This document shows positions 7,739 through 15,248 of a DNA stretch of 33,339 nucleotides, in pieces. The position numbers were made by a program, and so were the translations under genes. The notes below the pieces were generated by a model, which did not search any database, was not told the origin of the DNA, and saw nothing but the letters and a program-made list of their open reading frames with translations. The stretch spans positions 1 through 33,339 of the IMG/VR virus record IMGVR_UViG_3300010379_000026, one strand, 5' to 3'. The DNA comes from a virus. The stretch's first letter is position 1. Each line of letters starts with the position of its first letter.

Positions 7739-8221
7739 CTACCGTCTCAGACTGGCCGTAGACTGAGAAGCGGTTCCCGCCGCGGGCGTGGCGGTCGCTT
7801 TGTTCCACAGCTTGAAGCCGGAGAATGCGATCTCGACCGTGTTGTTACCACCCGACGTGTCGCTAAATGCCAGCGTGTAGGTGCGCGTCGCCGGCATGAC
7901 GAAGGGCACCGCAATCGGAAACGCTCCGCTGTTCGTGACCAGCCCGGCCCACAGGTCGATGTTGATGCCATTGAATGCAGCCGCGCCTGAGACCGAAGAG
8001 GCAGTTGTACCGACGAACTGCCGGCCAGTCGCCTGCTCGGTCATCAAAACCTTGAGACGTCCGTCTGTGCGCTGGGCCGCGGTCCACCACCACTCGAAAT
8101 CGGCATCGGCTAGGATCTGGAGTTGGTAGGGCTGCTGCACGGCATTCGCCAGCACGACGGCGTCGGCCACGTAGGCAAACCACTGCCGATCAAAATTGTC
8201 GTCAATTTGTGACGGGTCCAT
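7739..8221 (-). CDS. Single jelly-roll-like capsid protein candidate (160 residues)
   Basis: The protein starts MDPSQIDDNFDRQWFAYVAD and has the NAVQQPYQLQILADADFEWW segment and the ending NTVEIAFSGFKLWNK. These align by eye with the 174-residue neighbour. A GAAGGAG site lies close before the ATG at 8221. Together with the 260-, 174- and 161-residue proteins it forms a compact block that I read as the capsid genes. It could instead be a spike base or minor capsid protein. Confidence 0.82.
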   Translation of the reverse strand: MDPSQIDDNFDRQWFAYVADAVVLANAVQQPYQLQILADADFEWWWTAAQRTDGRLKVLMTEQATGRQFVGTTASSVSGAAAFNGINIDLWAGLVTNSGAFPIAVPFVMPATRTYTLAFSDTSGGNNTVEIAFSGFKLWNKATATPAAGTASQSTASLRR

Positions 8222-8291
8222 AGTGGACTCCTTCTTCCTAGAACTTGTGATTCACATCATTCACGTGATGCACGTAGTGCGAAAACATGGA

Positions 8292-8315
8292 GCCGGGCGA
8301 AGCTCGCCTCCCGGC
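8292..8315 (-). terminator. Hairpin after the 260-residue capsid candidate gene
   Basis: On the minus strand GCCGGG and CCCGGC pair across a 12-base centre that can itself fold (GGCGA with TCGCC). A TTTT run follows 5 bases after the stem, in the 135-base gap between the genes ending at 8357 and starting at 8221. It could act as a weak terminator or attenuator that makes the gene before it the most abundant product. Confidence 0.35.
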
Positions 8316-8356
8316 CCGCCCCAAAACTGCAACGGCGAGCGCGTTGGTTGACTTTC

Positions 8357-9139
8357 CTACAGCACAGCCCGCATCAGGACGCCTTCGAGGTACACGTGCG
8401 CGTTAATGCCCGTGCCCACGTACTGCGTCGCTGGAGCCGCCGCCAGAGTGGTGAACGCCGCCACACCGGAGATGGTTGGATCGAGCGTGACAAAGAAGTT
8501 CTGTTGCTGCTCGATCAACTGCCCGAGAATCGGGTCCATGGGTGGGAGTCCCGGTACTTGGGGCATATCGTCGGTGATGGTGTTCAGGTTCTGGAGTGAC
8601 GGCCAGCCGTTCGCGCCACTGGTGGCCATCGTGCCACCGCCAGCCAGGGTCTGCGTGGAGAAGTTGCTGGCGAACGAACCTACTCCTGCCGGCCACTTGC
8701 TTACCAGGGCGGTGAAGTAATCCTTCCCGCTGATCTGGAGTTGCGCAAGTGTGGTGCCGATGAACAGGTTCAGGTCCGACGTAGCAATGTCAGAGCGCAC
8801 CACGACGCCGCAGGCTTTCACCAGCAGCTTCTTGGGCGCATCCAGCATTCCTGGCTGCACCAGGTTCGTGTGATACAACGTCTTCACGAACGCGGCGCCA
8901 CCCGCCGGGGTATATGACGCCCCGATGGGCTGTGCGAACAGGCTCTGCTTGGTCACCGCCGTGGCGACTGCTACACCGTAAAAGTCATACACCGGCTGGA
9001 TCAAGTACTCCAATTGGCCGGCGATGATCGGATTTTTGCGCAGCATGTGCAGGCGCGGGCGTCCAACTTCCCGCTCCTCGATTTCGCGGCAGTGAGCAAA
9101 GCGCGATTCATAGCGTGATTGAAATCTCTTATTGACCAT
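8357..9139 (-). CDS. Major capsid protein candidate (260 residues)
   Basis: The protein begins MVNKRFQSRYESRFAHCREI and contains LRKNPIIAGQLEYLIQPVYD. Its middle reads LLVKACGVVVRSDIATSDLN and the end HVYLEGVLMRAVL, with a beta-rich composition throughout. It is the largest of the four beta-rich proteins, stands alone with the widest spacers of the arm on both sides, and has a long purine-rich leader (GGAGG 12 bases before ATG), all consistent with strong expression. The basic N-terminus could be internal or membrane-facing. Alternatives are a spike base or an internal protein. The capsid role is inferred from context. Confidence 0.82.
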   Translation of the reverse strand: MVNKRFQSRYESRFAHCREIEEREVGRPRLHMLRKNPIIAGQLEYLIQPVYDFYGVAVATAVTKQSLFAQPIGASYTPAGGAAFVKTLYHTNLVQPGMLDAPKKLLVKACGVVVRSDIATSDLNLFIGTTLAQLQISGKDYFTALVSKWPAGVGSFASNFSTQTLAGGGTMATSGANGWPSLQNLNTITDDMPQVPGLPPMDPILGQLIEQQQNFFVTLDPTISGVAAFTTLAAAPATQYVGTGINAHVYLEGVLMRAVL

Positions 9140-9203
9140 TTTCTTTTCCGCCTCCCTTCAGGTCAGAATCCTTTTTCCACAGCGTTCCTCACGGAACACT
9201 GCA

Positions 9204-9674
9204 CTAGAAACGGGTCACAAACCGCGAGCGATAGCGCGTATAGGGTGTCGCCACGCCGTAGCCCATGCCTTTGCCGGCTGGAGCTGGAGCCGGCAGCATG
9301 ATGGTCGGTGCCGTTGCGCGCCCGTAGGCGTCCGAGGTCGTGGGTGCCGAGAAGTAACTCGGTACGTATCCACTGAGTCCCGGAACGGCGATGCCGGTCT
9401 GCTTGACCGCCTTGATCAGCGCCGCCAGGATTCCGCCTTTAAACAATTCTTCGGAGGCAGCCTCCCCAGCGACAGACTTCCCGACGAAAGACAGGGCAAA
9501 GGCCACGCCCGCAGTCGCCAAGACATCCAGCCAGCCCGATTGATTCAGGAAACCCGCCCCAAAATTCGAGGCCGCCAGACCCGCCGCGTTGAACGCAACA
9601 TCTTTCACGACGGCACCACTGATCCCGAGGGGATTGTGGTGAAGCCGCTGATGATACTTGCGATGATGCGCCAT
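9204..9674 (-). CDS. Basic, partly hydrophobic virion protein candidate
   Basis: The protein has 156 residues from ATG at 9674, which follows a perfect AAGGAGGT site 9 bases upstream; an in-frame TTG at 9758 with a GAGGTGA site would add 28 residues. It opens with a His/Arg-rich stretch (MAHHRKYHQRLHHNPLGISG), has a hydrophobic helix (LDVLATAGVAFALSFVG) and ends with a Pro/Gly/Tyr/Arg-rich tail. It lies next to the capsid candidate. A minor capsid or membrane-binding virion protein is likely. No family recognised. Confidence 0.75.
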   Translation of the reverse strand: MAHHRKYHQRLHHNPLGISGAVVKDVAFNAAGLAASNFGAGFLNQSGWLDVLATAGVAFALSFVGKSVAGEAASEELFKGGILAALIKAVKQTGIAVPGLSGYVPSYFSAPTTSDAYGRATAPTIMLPAPAPAGKGMGYGVATPYTRYRSRFVTRF

Positions 9675-9780
9675 TGTGCTTGTACCTCCTTCTGACCCAC
9701 CACCCGCGAAGTAGCTTCGCGGCATGTAGGACGGATTGAACACCCGAATCCTTGCCAAGCTTCACCTCGGCCTTAACTCT

Positions 9781-10005
9781 TTACAACCGAGCCTGCAGGC
9801 GACTCTGAAAGCGCCCCGTGCTCAAATTCTTCTTCGGTTCTTCCGTCAGAACATCCTCAGGATGGATGTCCTGCAACGTGCCATCGCCCGTTTTGACACG
9901 GATGATTTTCGGAAACTCAACCACTTCCGCAACAATCTCTTCGCCTGCTGCCGTGCGAAAGGTGATCCGGTCACCAACCTTTATGTTGAGCACGATGCCC
10001 ATCAC
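9781..10005 (-). CDS. Small SH3-like beta-barrel protein, unknown function
   Basis: The protein has 74 residues. The text KVGDRITFRTAAGEEIVAEV followed by VKTGDGTLQDIHPEDVLTEE resembles a small SH3-like or KOW-like barrel (GDRITF..AAGEEI). The start is GTG at 10005, overlapping the upstream stop by GTGA, with ATG three bases later as an alternative. The C-terminus is basic (RFQSRLQARL), so nucleic acid binding is possible. I do not recognise a specific family. Confidence 0.72.
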   Translation of the reverse strand: MMGIVLNIKVGDRITFRTAAGEEIVAEVVEFPKIIRVKTGDGTLQDIHPEDVLTEEPKKNLSTGRFQSRLQARL

Positions 10006-10673
10006 GAGCCCCCTAACTGGAATCTCCCACCCACGAAGTAGCCCTGAAGCTGCTCTGGGTTGGAGTCATCAAGCAACAAACTCAGATGTGTGCCATCGCT
10101 CGCATCCACGCCGCCCCGGATGTGCGCAAAGCCGCCATGCGCACCGCCCAGCATCACGCACATATCAACCACGGGATGAATCACGCCGTACACTCGCCCA
10201 TCGCGCGCTGTGATCTTGTCGCGCACCCGGTCACCGACGACTGGGCAGCCGCAAAGTAGTTGCGGAATTCTTGGTGCGATGTCGGTTGCTTTCTTGGGCA
10301 CCCAGCGTGGATCCGGAATTGCAGGCAGCGGGGGAAGGCCGAAGGGCAAGAGCAGATCGCGCTGATCGCGGCTGATCGCAATTAGGGGCGCATTCTTGTG
10401 CGTCAACCAATCGAGCGTGATCGAAGCCCAGAGTTCCGTCTGCTTCTGCGAGAACGGTTTCATCGCATCGGTGAGGTATTTTGCCTGCGAGGAATTCTGA
10501 TAGCGCGGGCGGGACTGGGAGAGGCCGACGGTCGAGCGCTGCGCCTCGAAGAGCACAGAAGTCAGACGGCCGATGATGATGTAGGAGCGATCCCGCGCGG
10601 TGCTCTGCTGGATCTTGAGCCGGTCGGCCAGGGTGAACTTCGTGTTGCAGATCAATGAAGGTGCAGCAACCAT
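10002..10673 (-). CDS. Hypothetical protein (223 residues), virion arm
   Basis: The protein starts MVAAPSLICNTKFTLADRLK. The N-terminal half is helical and basic (RPRYQNSSQAKYLTDAMKPF); the C-terminal half is beta-rich (YGVIHPVVDMCVMLGGAHGG). Its leader closely resembles that of the capsid candidate: a GAGG core, then an A/G-rich spacer and ATGGT. That suggests shared high expression and a virion role. No membrane segment is visible and no family is recognised. Confidence 0.75.
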   Translation of the reverse strand: MVAAPSLICNTKFTLADRLKIQQSTARDRSYIIIGRLTSVLFEAQRSTVGLSQSRPRYQNSSQAKYLTDAMKPFSQKQTELWASITLDWLTHKNAPLIAISRDQRDLLLPFGLPPLPAIPDPRWVPKKATDIAPRIPQLLCGCPVVGDRVRDKITARDGRVYGVIHPVVDMCVMLGGAHGGFAHIRGGVDASDGTHLSLLLDDSNPEQLQGYFVGGRFQLGGS

Positions 10674-10749
10674 TTTCGTTTTCGCCCTCTCTTGGAGCGT
10701 CTGAACTTTGTCCGGTTGGCCGCTTGCCGCGGGTGCCGGACGTTGAAAC

Positions 10750-11991
10750 CTAATTGATGATTCCAGCCTCTTCTATGCGATAGTCGCCGCCTTCAAAAAG
10801 CAGGCGCTTCGCGTTGCTGTCGTAAAGCACGATCGGTCGGATTCCGTTTTCCTCACCCAGATCATGGCGCCAATCTTCCATCTCCGGATGTGGCACGTGT
10901 TCCTTGCGCTGCCGGTAGTCGATGCGACGGGCCTCTCCGAGTTCAAAGATGCCCGCGCCGCGATCAAGCGCGCCGAAGACAGCGAGACCACCGCTCACGT
11001 CCTGATCGCCGCCCACGAAATAGAGCTGCCGCGCGGATTCGTCCGAGACGACAGTCACACCGCGCAGATCAATGACCTGTACCTGCCCGCTGGTCCGCGG
11101 CTTCACGTACAGGTTGAGCGCCTTGCCCACCATGGCGTAATCACCCTTGGGCATATGCGGTTCGTTGTGGATGGTCACGCGATCCACTTCACGGCCAACA
11201 AACCTCTCGCGCAGTGCTTCTGCCGAGGGATTCCGGCGCATCGCATCGTTGAACATCGCCGAGAAGTCGCCGCCTTGCGCCGCACGCGCCATGCGCTTCG
11301 CCTGCGCTGGTTTGTAGCCCTGATTAACCAGAGCACTTGCCACTTCCGCGCGCAGTGTGCTCATGGGCTCGCGAGTCCCGGATCGCGTGCCCCGCGATGA
11401 GCGCCCTGCGCGCGAAATCTTGTGCACTCGGCTCTGGAAAAGACTCTGAATCAACCCGGGCGGATGGTAGCTCGCGCCCGCCGCTCGTGCTTGCGCGGAA
11501 CTGTAGTGATCTGGGTTGAGTTGCGCCGGATTGGTGCGGATGGTCACTTCCCCGCCACCGGGAAGCGGAATCTTAATCTCCTGCTGCTTCGGATGAGGAT
11601 TCGCGCCCATCACAATAAGCTCACTCGGATTGCGCGTCACGGGTTCATTGACTACAAACACCAACCAAGAACCGTCAGCTCGTTCGAGCACGTCAACCTT
11701 TCGTCCTGGATATCTGTCTCTCATTTGCTGCGCAAAGGCATAAGCCCGCCCACTTGCGTCTCTACCAGTAAACTTTTTATGCACCTTAGTGGCTGGATTC
11801 TGTTTGTGCCGCTTTGGCGGATTCGTCCGCGGGCTCATCACAATGTAGCGCCAGCCCTGATTCGTCAGCGTGTGTTTGATCCAGGCACCCTTGGTTTTAC
11901 GCTCTTTCGCCACGGCATCTTTCTTGTCCGTGAATGAGCCGTGGAGCATGTAGCCGTAGCCCTGCCCCGCGTTTTTGCGCCGCGTACTCAT
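10750..11991 (-). CDS. Basic multi-domain protein of the RRKNAG type
   Basis: The protein has 413 residues starting MSTRRKNAGQGYGYMLHGSF. The frame is open further upstream, but ATG at 11991 overlaps the stop of the 44-residue paralogous gene as ATGA. The first 50 residues are a small basic module; repeated Arg/Lys-Asn-Pro phrases (PRTNPPK, KQNPATK, RRNPSAE) mark basic linkers; the last 130 residues form a separate alpha-beta domain (QVIDLRGVTVVSDESARQLY). The high charge suggests a DNA-condensing or scaffold-like virion protein. Function is not established. Confidence 0.78.
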   Translation of the reverse strand: MSTRRKNAGQGYGYMLHGSFTDKKDAVAKERKTKGAWIKHTLTNQGWRYIVMSPRTNPPKRHKQNPATKVHKKFTGRDASGRAYAFAQQMRDRYPGRKVDVLERADGSWLVFVVNEPVTRNPSELIVMGANPHPKQQEIKIPLPGGGEVTIRTNPAQLNPDHYSSAQARAAGASYHPPGLIQSLFQSRVHKISRAGRSSRGTRSGTREPMSTLRAEVASALVNQGYKPAQAKRMARAAQGGDFSAMFNDAMRRNPSAEALRERFVGREVDRVTIHNEPHMPKGDYAMVGKALNLYVKPRTSGQVQVIDLRGVTVVSDESARQLYFVGGDQDVSGGLAVFGALDRGAGIFELGEARRIDYRQRKEHVPHPEMEDWRHDLGEENGIRPIVLYDSNAKRLLFEGGDYRIEEAGIIN

Positions 11992-12122
11992 GCTGTTGCT
12001 CTTTTGCGCCGTTGCAATTCCGTCCGGCAACAGGCGATCACAGCGCGGAGGATCTCTGAGGTGATGCCCTCTGCACGTTTCAGCGTAACTATCCAGCCCG
12101 CGTTTTTGCGTCGCTTGCTCAT
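11988..12122 (-). CDS. Tiny basic protein sharing the RRKNAG start
   Basis: The protein has 44 residues, MSKRRKNAGWIVTLKRAEGI onward, rich in Arg and Lys. The opening nearly equals that of the 413-residue protein encoded directly downstream (MSTRRKNAG). Both ends overlap neighbours by ATGA. It could be a duplicated N-terminal module acting as a small DNA-binding or virion-packing protein. Confidence 0.65.
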   Translation of the reverse strand: MSKRRKNAGWIVTLKRAEGITSEILRAVIACCRTELQRRKRATA

Positions 12123-12424
12123 GCTGACTTCGCTTTTGGTATGTCCGGCTGAGGCTTGACCTCTTCGTCGATTGTTTTCCGCACCCACTCCATATCGGGA
12201 GTCTTGAAAAAGTTCCGATCATTCTGGCCCGCACATAATTCTTGTGACACAAAGAGAATTTCGATCAAGCCACCATCTTTGTACTCGCGAACTCGCACGC
12301 TCGGAATCAACCGACGAAAGATGTGCTCGGTAAATTTCTCTGTGACGATCTTGTCGCCAGCGTCACCGAGGTACTGTGCACCTTTAGCTTTCAGGTGCGC
12401 GATGATGGCTTCGAGTCGGGTCAT
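12119..12424 (-). CDS. Hypothetical protein (101 residues)
   Basis: The protein starts MTRLEAIIAHLKAKGAQYLG at ATG 12424, which overlaps the upstream stop as ATGA; the frame extends upstream only as a shadow. It is a small alpha-beta protein with mixed charge (EHIFRRLIPSVRVREYKDGG) and no membrane segment. No family recognised. Its place in the packed virion operon suggests an accessory structural or assembly role. Confidence 0.72.
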   Translation of the reverse strand: MTRLEAIIAHLKAKGAQYLGDAGDKIVTEKFTEHIFRRLIPSVRVREYKDGGLIEILFVSQELCAGQNDRNFFKTPDMEWVRKTIDEEVKPQPDIPKAKSA

Positions 12425-13125
12425 AACAATTTCGGCAACACCACCACTCCCACAATTCCGAGCCCAATCCAAAGCGCGTTGTCCTGCAACCAGGTTGACC
12501 AGTCTTGTCCTGCCGGCGGAGGCGCAGCGCCAGCGCCCGCACCGCTGGGCAGAGACTGCACGACGGTAGATGAAGACACCGGCATCTTTCCCGTCACGGA
12601 ATAGTAGGCATGGTCAACGATTGAGCCTGCATCAGACGGTTGAGCAAAGCCGGAGCCAGTCACCAGAAGCTGCAGGCTCACGGCAAACGAAGTCAATCCG
12701 GCGCTGGCAGCAACGCCCACTTGCGCATTAACGTTCGTGACCTGCAAACCAGATTCGGCAAGAGCCGCACGAACTTTGGATATGATCGTATCGGCGCTCT
12801 GCGTTAAGGTCACAGCCCAGGTGCCCTTGTATGTCAAATAACTGCCTGTCGGCGCTCCTGCTGTTGGCTGTGCTGCTGCTCCTGTCCCTGTTCCAGTTCC
12901 GGCGGGCACCGCATTCCCATTGGCATCTACCCACACCGCGGCGCTCGGATCGCCGCACGCGACCGGGTTACTCTGCGAGTCGTAGGCCTGAACGCATCCT
13001 GAGAATGTGTTGCTGTCGCCCAGACGTCCGAGTCCACCGAGCCGCCCATGCAACCCAGAGAGTGGCCGCGGATTCGTGTACGGCCGCCATCCTTGCTCGG
13101 GCAAAATGTAGTGAACAGTCGGCAT
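12421..13125 (-). CDS. Tail-anchored virion protein candidate with partial Cys motif
   Basis: The protein has 234 residues. An N-terminal Arg/Gly/Pro-rich region precedes CVQAYDSQSNPVACGDPSA, a degenerate copy of the Cys motif found twice in the next protein. The middle is an alpha-beta domain (TWAVTLTQSADTIISKVRAA). A single hydrophobic segment closes the chain (ALWIGLGIVGVVVLPKLL), so the protein should be C-terminally membrane-anchored. It is one of six such proteins in the arm, which I take as virion membrane proteins. Confidence 0.8.
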   Translation of the reverse strand: MPTVHYILPEQGWRPYTNPRPLSGLHGRLGGLGRLGDSNTFSGCVQAYDSQSNPVACGDPSAAVWVDANGNAVPAGTGTGTGAAAQPTAGAPTGSYLTYKGTWAVTLTQSADTIISKVRAALAESGLQVTNVNAQVGVAASAGLTSFAVSLQLLVTGSGFAQPSDAGSIVDHAYYSVTGKMPVSSSTVVQSLPSGAGAGAAPPPAGQDWSTWLQDNALWIGLGIVGVVVLPKLL

Positions 13126-13568
13126 CAGTGCCGTCTCCTCTTTCCGCCGCCGCCCGAAAGCAAAAGCAACGCCGCCGCAGCAATCCCAAACACGGCGATG
13201 TTTGGAATTCCTGAAACCAGCGTGCTATTCGTCAAGAACATGCCTACAGATCCGGGAATCGAAGTACTCAGGGGAACGCTGACCACTGGCGCCGGCCGGC
13301 TTGGCAGAGAAATGCTTGTCGCCGCCTGAACGGTGGCAGGCATGATGCTTTTTTTCGCAGCCGTTGGTCCGGTGCAATCACCATACGTGCATTCCGGATC
13401 GGCGCAAGCAACTGCATTCTCGCTCTGATCGAGACAGAGCGCGCCGCTCGTAACCTGCGGTCCGCTCGCGCCACAGTCGCCGTAGGTGCAGTTTGGATCG
13501 GAGCACGAAATCGTATTCTGATTCTGATCCAAACAGATCGACGATTGTCCCAGCATCACTCGACTCAT
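13125..13568 (-). CDS. Tail-anchored protein with duplicated Cys motif
   Basis: The protein has 147 residues. Two copies of a 22-residue motif are visible: CLDQNQNTISCSDPNC..GDC and CLDQSENAVACADPEC..GDC. A Pro/Ser linker leads to a C-terminal hydrophobic segment (IAVFGIAAAALLLLSGGGG) closed by KRRRH, a positive stop-transfer end. The cysteines may form disulfides or bind metal outside the membrane. Start ATG 13568 overlaps the upstream stop by ATGA. I know no named family with this motif. Confidence 0.8.
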   Translation of the reverse strand: MSRVMLGQSSICLDQNQNTISCSDPNCTYGDCGASGPQVTSGALCLDQSENAVACADPECTYGDCTGPTAAKKSIMPATVQAATSISLPSRPAPVVSVPLSTSIPGSVGMFLTNSTLVSGIPNIAVFGIAAAALLLLSGGGGKRRRH

Positions 13569-14539
13569 CGCAGCACCAAAAATGCACCAATCGCAAGTAA
13601 CGCGATCGGCAACAAACTGCTTCCGCTACTTCCACCGGTCAGGGCGGACAGAATGCTCGCAGCACTGCCAGCGATTGAGGCAGGGCTGTAGGTGAGCGAA
13701 TAACCGGCGCGCTGCTTAACTCCGTACTTGGAACTGAAGACCGTAGGGACCTGCATTGTTCCGCCGCCCGCCTGAAACACCGCAACTGCCGCTTGTATGG
13801 CAGGGTACACATCCATGCAGCCAACGCAGCAACCTGCGGTGCATGATTTCCCGCACTGATTATGCGTCGCTTGTTTCGCGGCGAGAATCGAGCAAGTTGC
13901 GCCACCGCCAGAAGCATCTGCTTCGCCCGCTCCATGGGTATAGGGTGCCACGGCTTGCCACCAAGTGGCATAGAGCGCTTGGCACTGCTGCGCGGCTGTC
14001 GCGGGATCGAGAGCTTGTGTGGAATCGGAAGCGTTGGCCGCGCTAAAGATCGCTTTCAGGCTTTGATCGAAGGCAATTACCGCTGAATTGACGATCTGAT
14101 TTTCTGCCTTAGCTCCAGCCACGCGGGCATTGTGCGCTGACCAAAAACCAGTGATCAGTGAAGCAACACCAGCAATCACGGCACCGACCGGACCGCCAGA
14201 AGCGAAACCTTTGAAGGAAGCAGAGATCGATCCGCCGATAATACTCACAGTGCCTTGTGCTTTGCTGCTCTGTGCCGCTATCTGACTGCCTGTCTGGATG
14301 GCGCTCGTAGCGACACCCTGCCCCAATGCGCCCAGTCTTTCCGCCCCGAGTTGGTAGAGCGGAACTCTCGGCGCGACGATGAAATTTCCAAAGCGCCGCT
14401 GATGGCGGACCGGAGCATAGCCCTGCAGGTAGAGCGGATGTTCTCGCAGCAGAATTGTGTAACGGCCGCTCCCCTCAACCTGCTCCACCTGTTCGGTGTA
14501 GCGCCGCCAGCCGGGCACCGGAATGGATGCTGTGCTCAT
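13565..14539 (-). CDS. Large glycine-rich membrane-associated virion protein candidate
   Basis: The protein has 324 residues. After a soluble N-terminus it shows a long Gly/Ala/Ser-rich hydrophobic stretch (ASGGPVGAVIAGVASLITGF), then a helical domain, a dense Cys cluster (CGKSCTAGCCVGCMD, C-x3-C-x3-CC-x2-C) and a C-terminal hydrophobic anchor (LLPIALLAIGAFLVLR). The mid-chain stretch recalls membrane-penetrating proteins, and the Cys cluster suggests metal binding or disulfides. Role in membrane interaction during entry is inference. Confidence 0.8.
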   Translation of the reverse strand: MSTASIPVPGWRRYTEQVEQVEGSGRYTILLREHPLYLQGYAPVRHQRRFGNFIVAPRVPLYQLGAERLGALGQGVATSAIQTGSQIAAQSSKAQGTVSIIGGSISASFKGFASGGPVGAVIAGVASLITGFWSAHNARVAGAKAENQIVNSAVIAFDQSLKAIFSAANASDSTQALDPATAAQQCQALYATWWQAVAPYTHGAGEADASGGGATCSILAAKQATHNQCGKSCTAGCCVGCMDVYPAIQAAVAVFQAGGGTMQVPTVFSSKYGVKQRAGYSLTYSPASIAGSAASILSALTGGSSGSSLLPIALLAIGAFLVLR

Positions 14540-14715
14540 TGTAAGTTCGTCCCAAAAGCAACCTTAATTGTCAACGGCGCGAACGTCACCGTGAAAAGTT
14601 CCTTACAATTCTCACACTTGTAAGTAGTCGAAGCTGCACCACCCTCTTCTTCGTTGATTACATGGGTGAGCGCCCGATGCGTGCACACGTTCGGAGCTGG
14701 TATCGCTGCGCTCAT
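14536..14715 (-). CDS. Tiny zinc-ribbon-like protein
   Basis: The protein has 59 residues starting MSAAIPAPNVCTHRALTHVI. A C.H pair early and CENCKELF later make a plausible zinc site (Cys, His, CxxC). The start at 14715 and stop at 14536 both overlap neighbours by ATGA. Function is unknown. It lies between two tail-anchored proteins. Confidence 0.72.
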   Translation of the reverse strand: MSAAIPAPNVCTHRALTHVINEEEGGAASTTYKCENCKELFTVTFAPLTIKVAFGTNLQ

Positions 14716-15248
14716 CGCTTGCCCTTCATCAAAAAGAAAGCCCCGACCGCCGCGGCGAGGAGACCCCAATTTGGAATCCCGTTGATCAGCGTCTGCTCCG
14801 TGAACCAATCCATGATGCTCGGCGACGCCACGGTTGTACTTGCTCCTGAACTGTCAAGCGTTGTACCCGGCTGCGACAGACTGAGCGAAGTTGGCGTAGC
14901 CACGACTGGCGCCGGCGCCGGTGAAATTGTGGAGGGTTCAGTTTCCGAAACGATTTGACTGCCGCCACTCGACGGCGGAGGCTGCGTAACTGTCGAGGTC
15001 GCACCCGGAGAGTTTTGCAGAGGCAGCGCCCGCGGTAGCAGGCTCAAAAGGGGAAAAGAGGCAGGAGGAGAACTACCCCAGCGCGTGATCGGCGCCGGCC
15101 CTTCGCAGCCCCAGGCTGGACATTCGCGCATCGTCGCGAGAACACCAGACTCTGGCGCCACCGCTCCCAGCGAAATGACATTCTGCTCGCCCGATGCCGT
15201 AGCCCGTGGCTCCGGTTCTGCCGACGAACGATAAACGTAGCGGTTCAT
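14712..15248 (-). CDS. Pro/Ser/Thr-rich tail-anchored protein
   Basis: The protein has 178 residues. A low-complexity Pro/Ser/Thr region (about residues 70-140) works as a stalk. The C-terminus reads INGIPNWGLLAAAVGAFFLM and ends KGKR, one membrane segment with a positive end. The phrase GIPN followed by a hydrophobic helix is shared with the duplicated-Cys protein (SGIPNIAVFGIAAAA), suggesting a common anchor module. Probably a virion membrane protein. Confidence 0.78.
   Translation of the reverse strand: MNRYVYRSSAEPEPRATASGEQNVISLGAVAPESGVLATMRECPAWGCEGPAPITRWGSSPPASFPLLSLLPRALPLQNSPGATSTVTQPPPSSGGSQIVSETEPSTISPAPAPVVATPTSLSLSQPGTTLDSSGASTTVASPSIMDWFTEQTLINGIPNWGLLAAAVGAFFLMKGKR

Noticed and set aside
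9439-9765. Alternative 108-codon minus frame over the 156-residue gene
   Set aside because: It is Arg/Trp/Gly-rich without a domain pattern, while the overlapping frame has a perfect ribosome binding site and a sensible hydrophobic helix.
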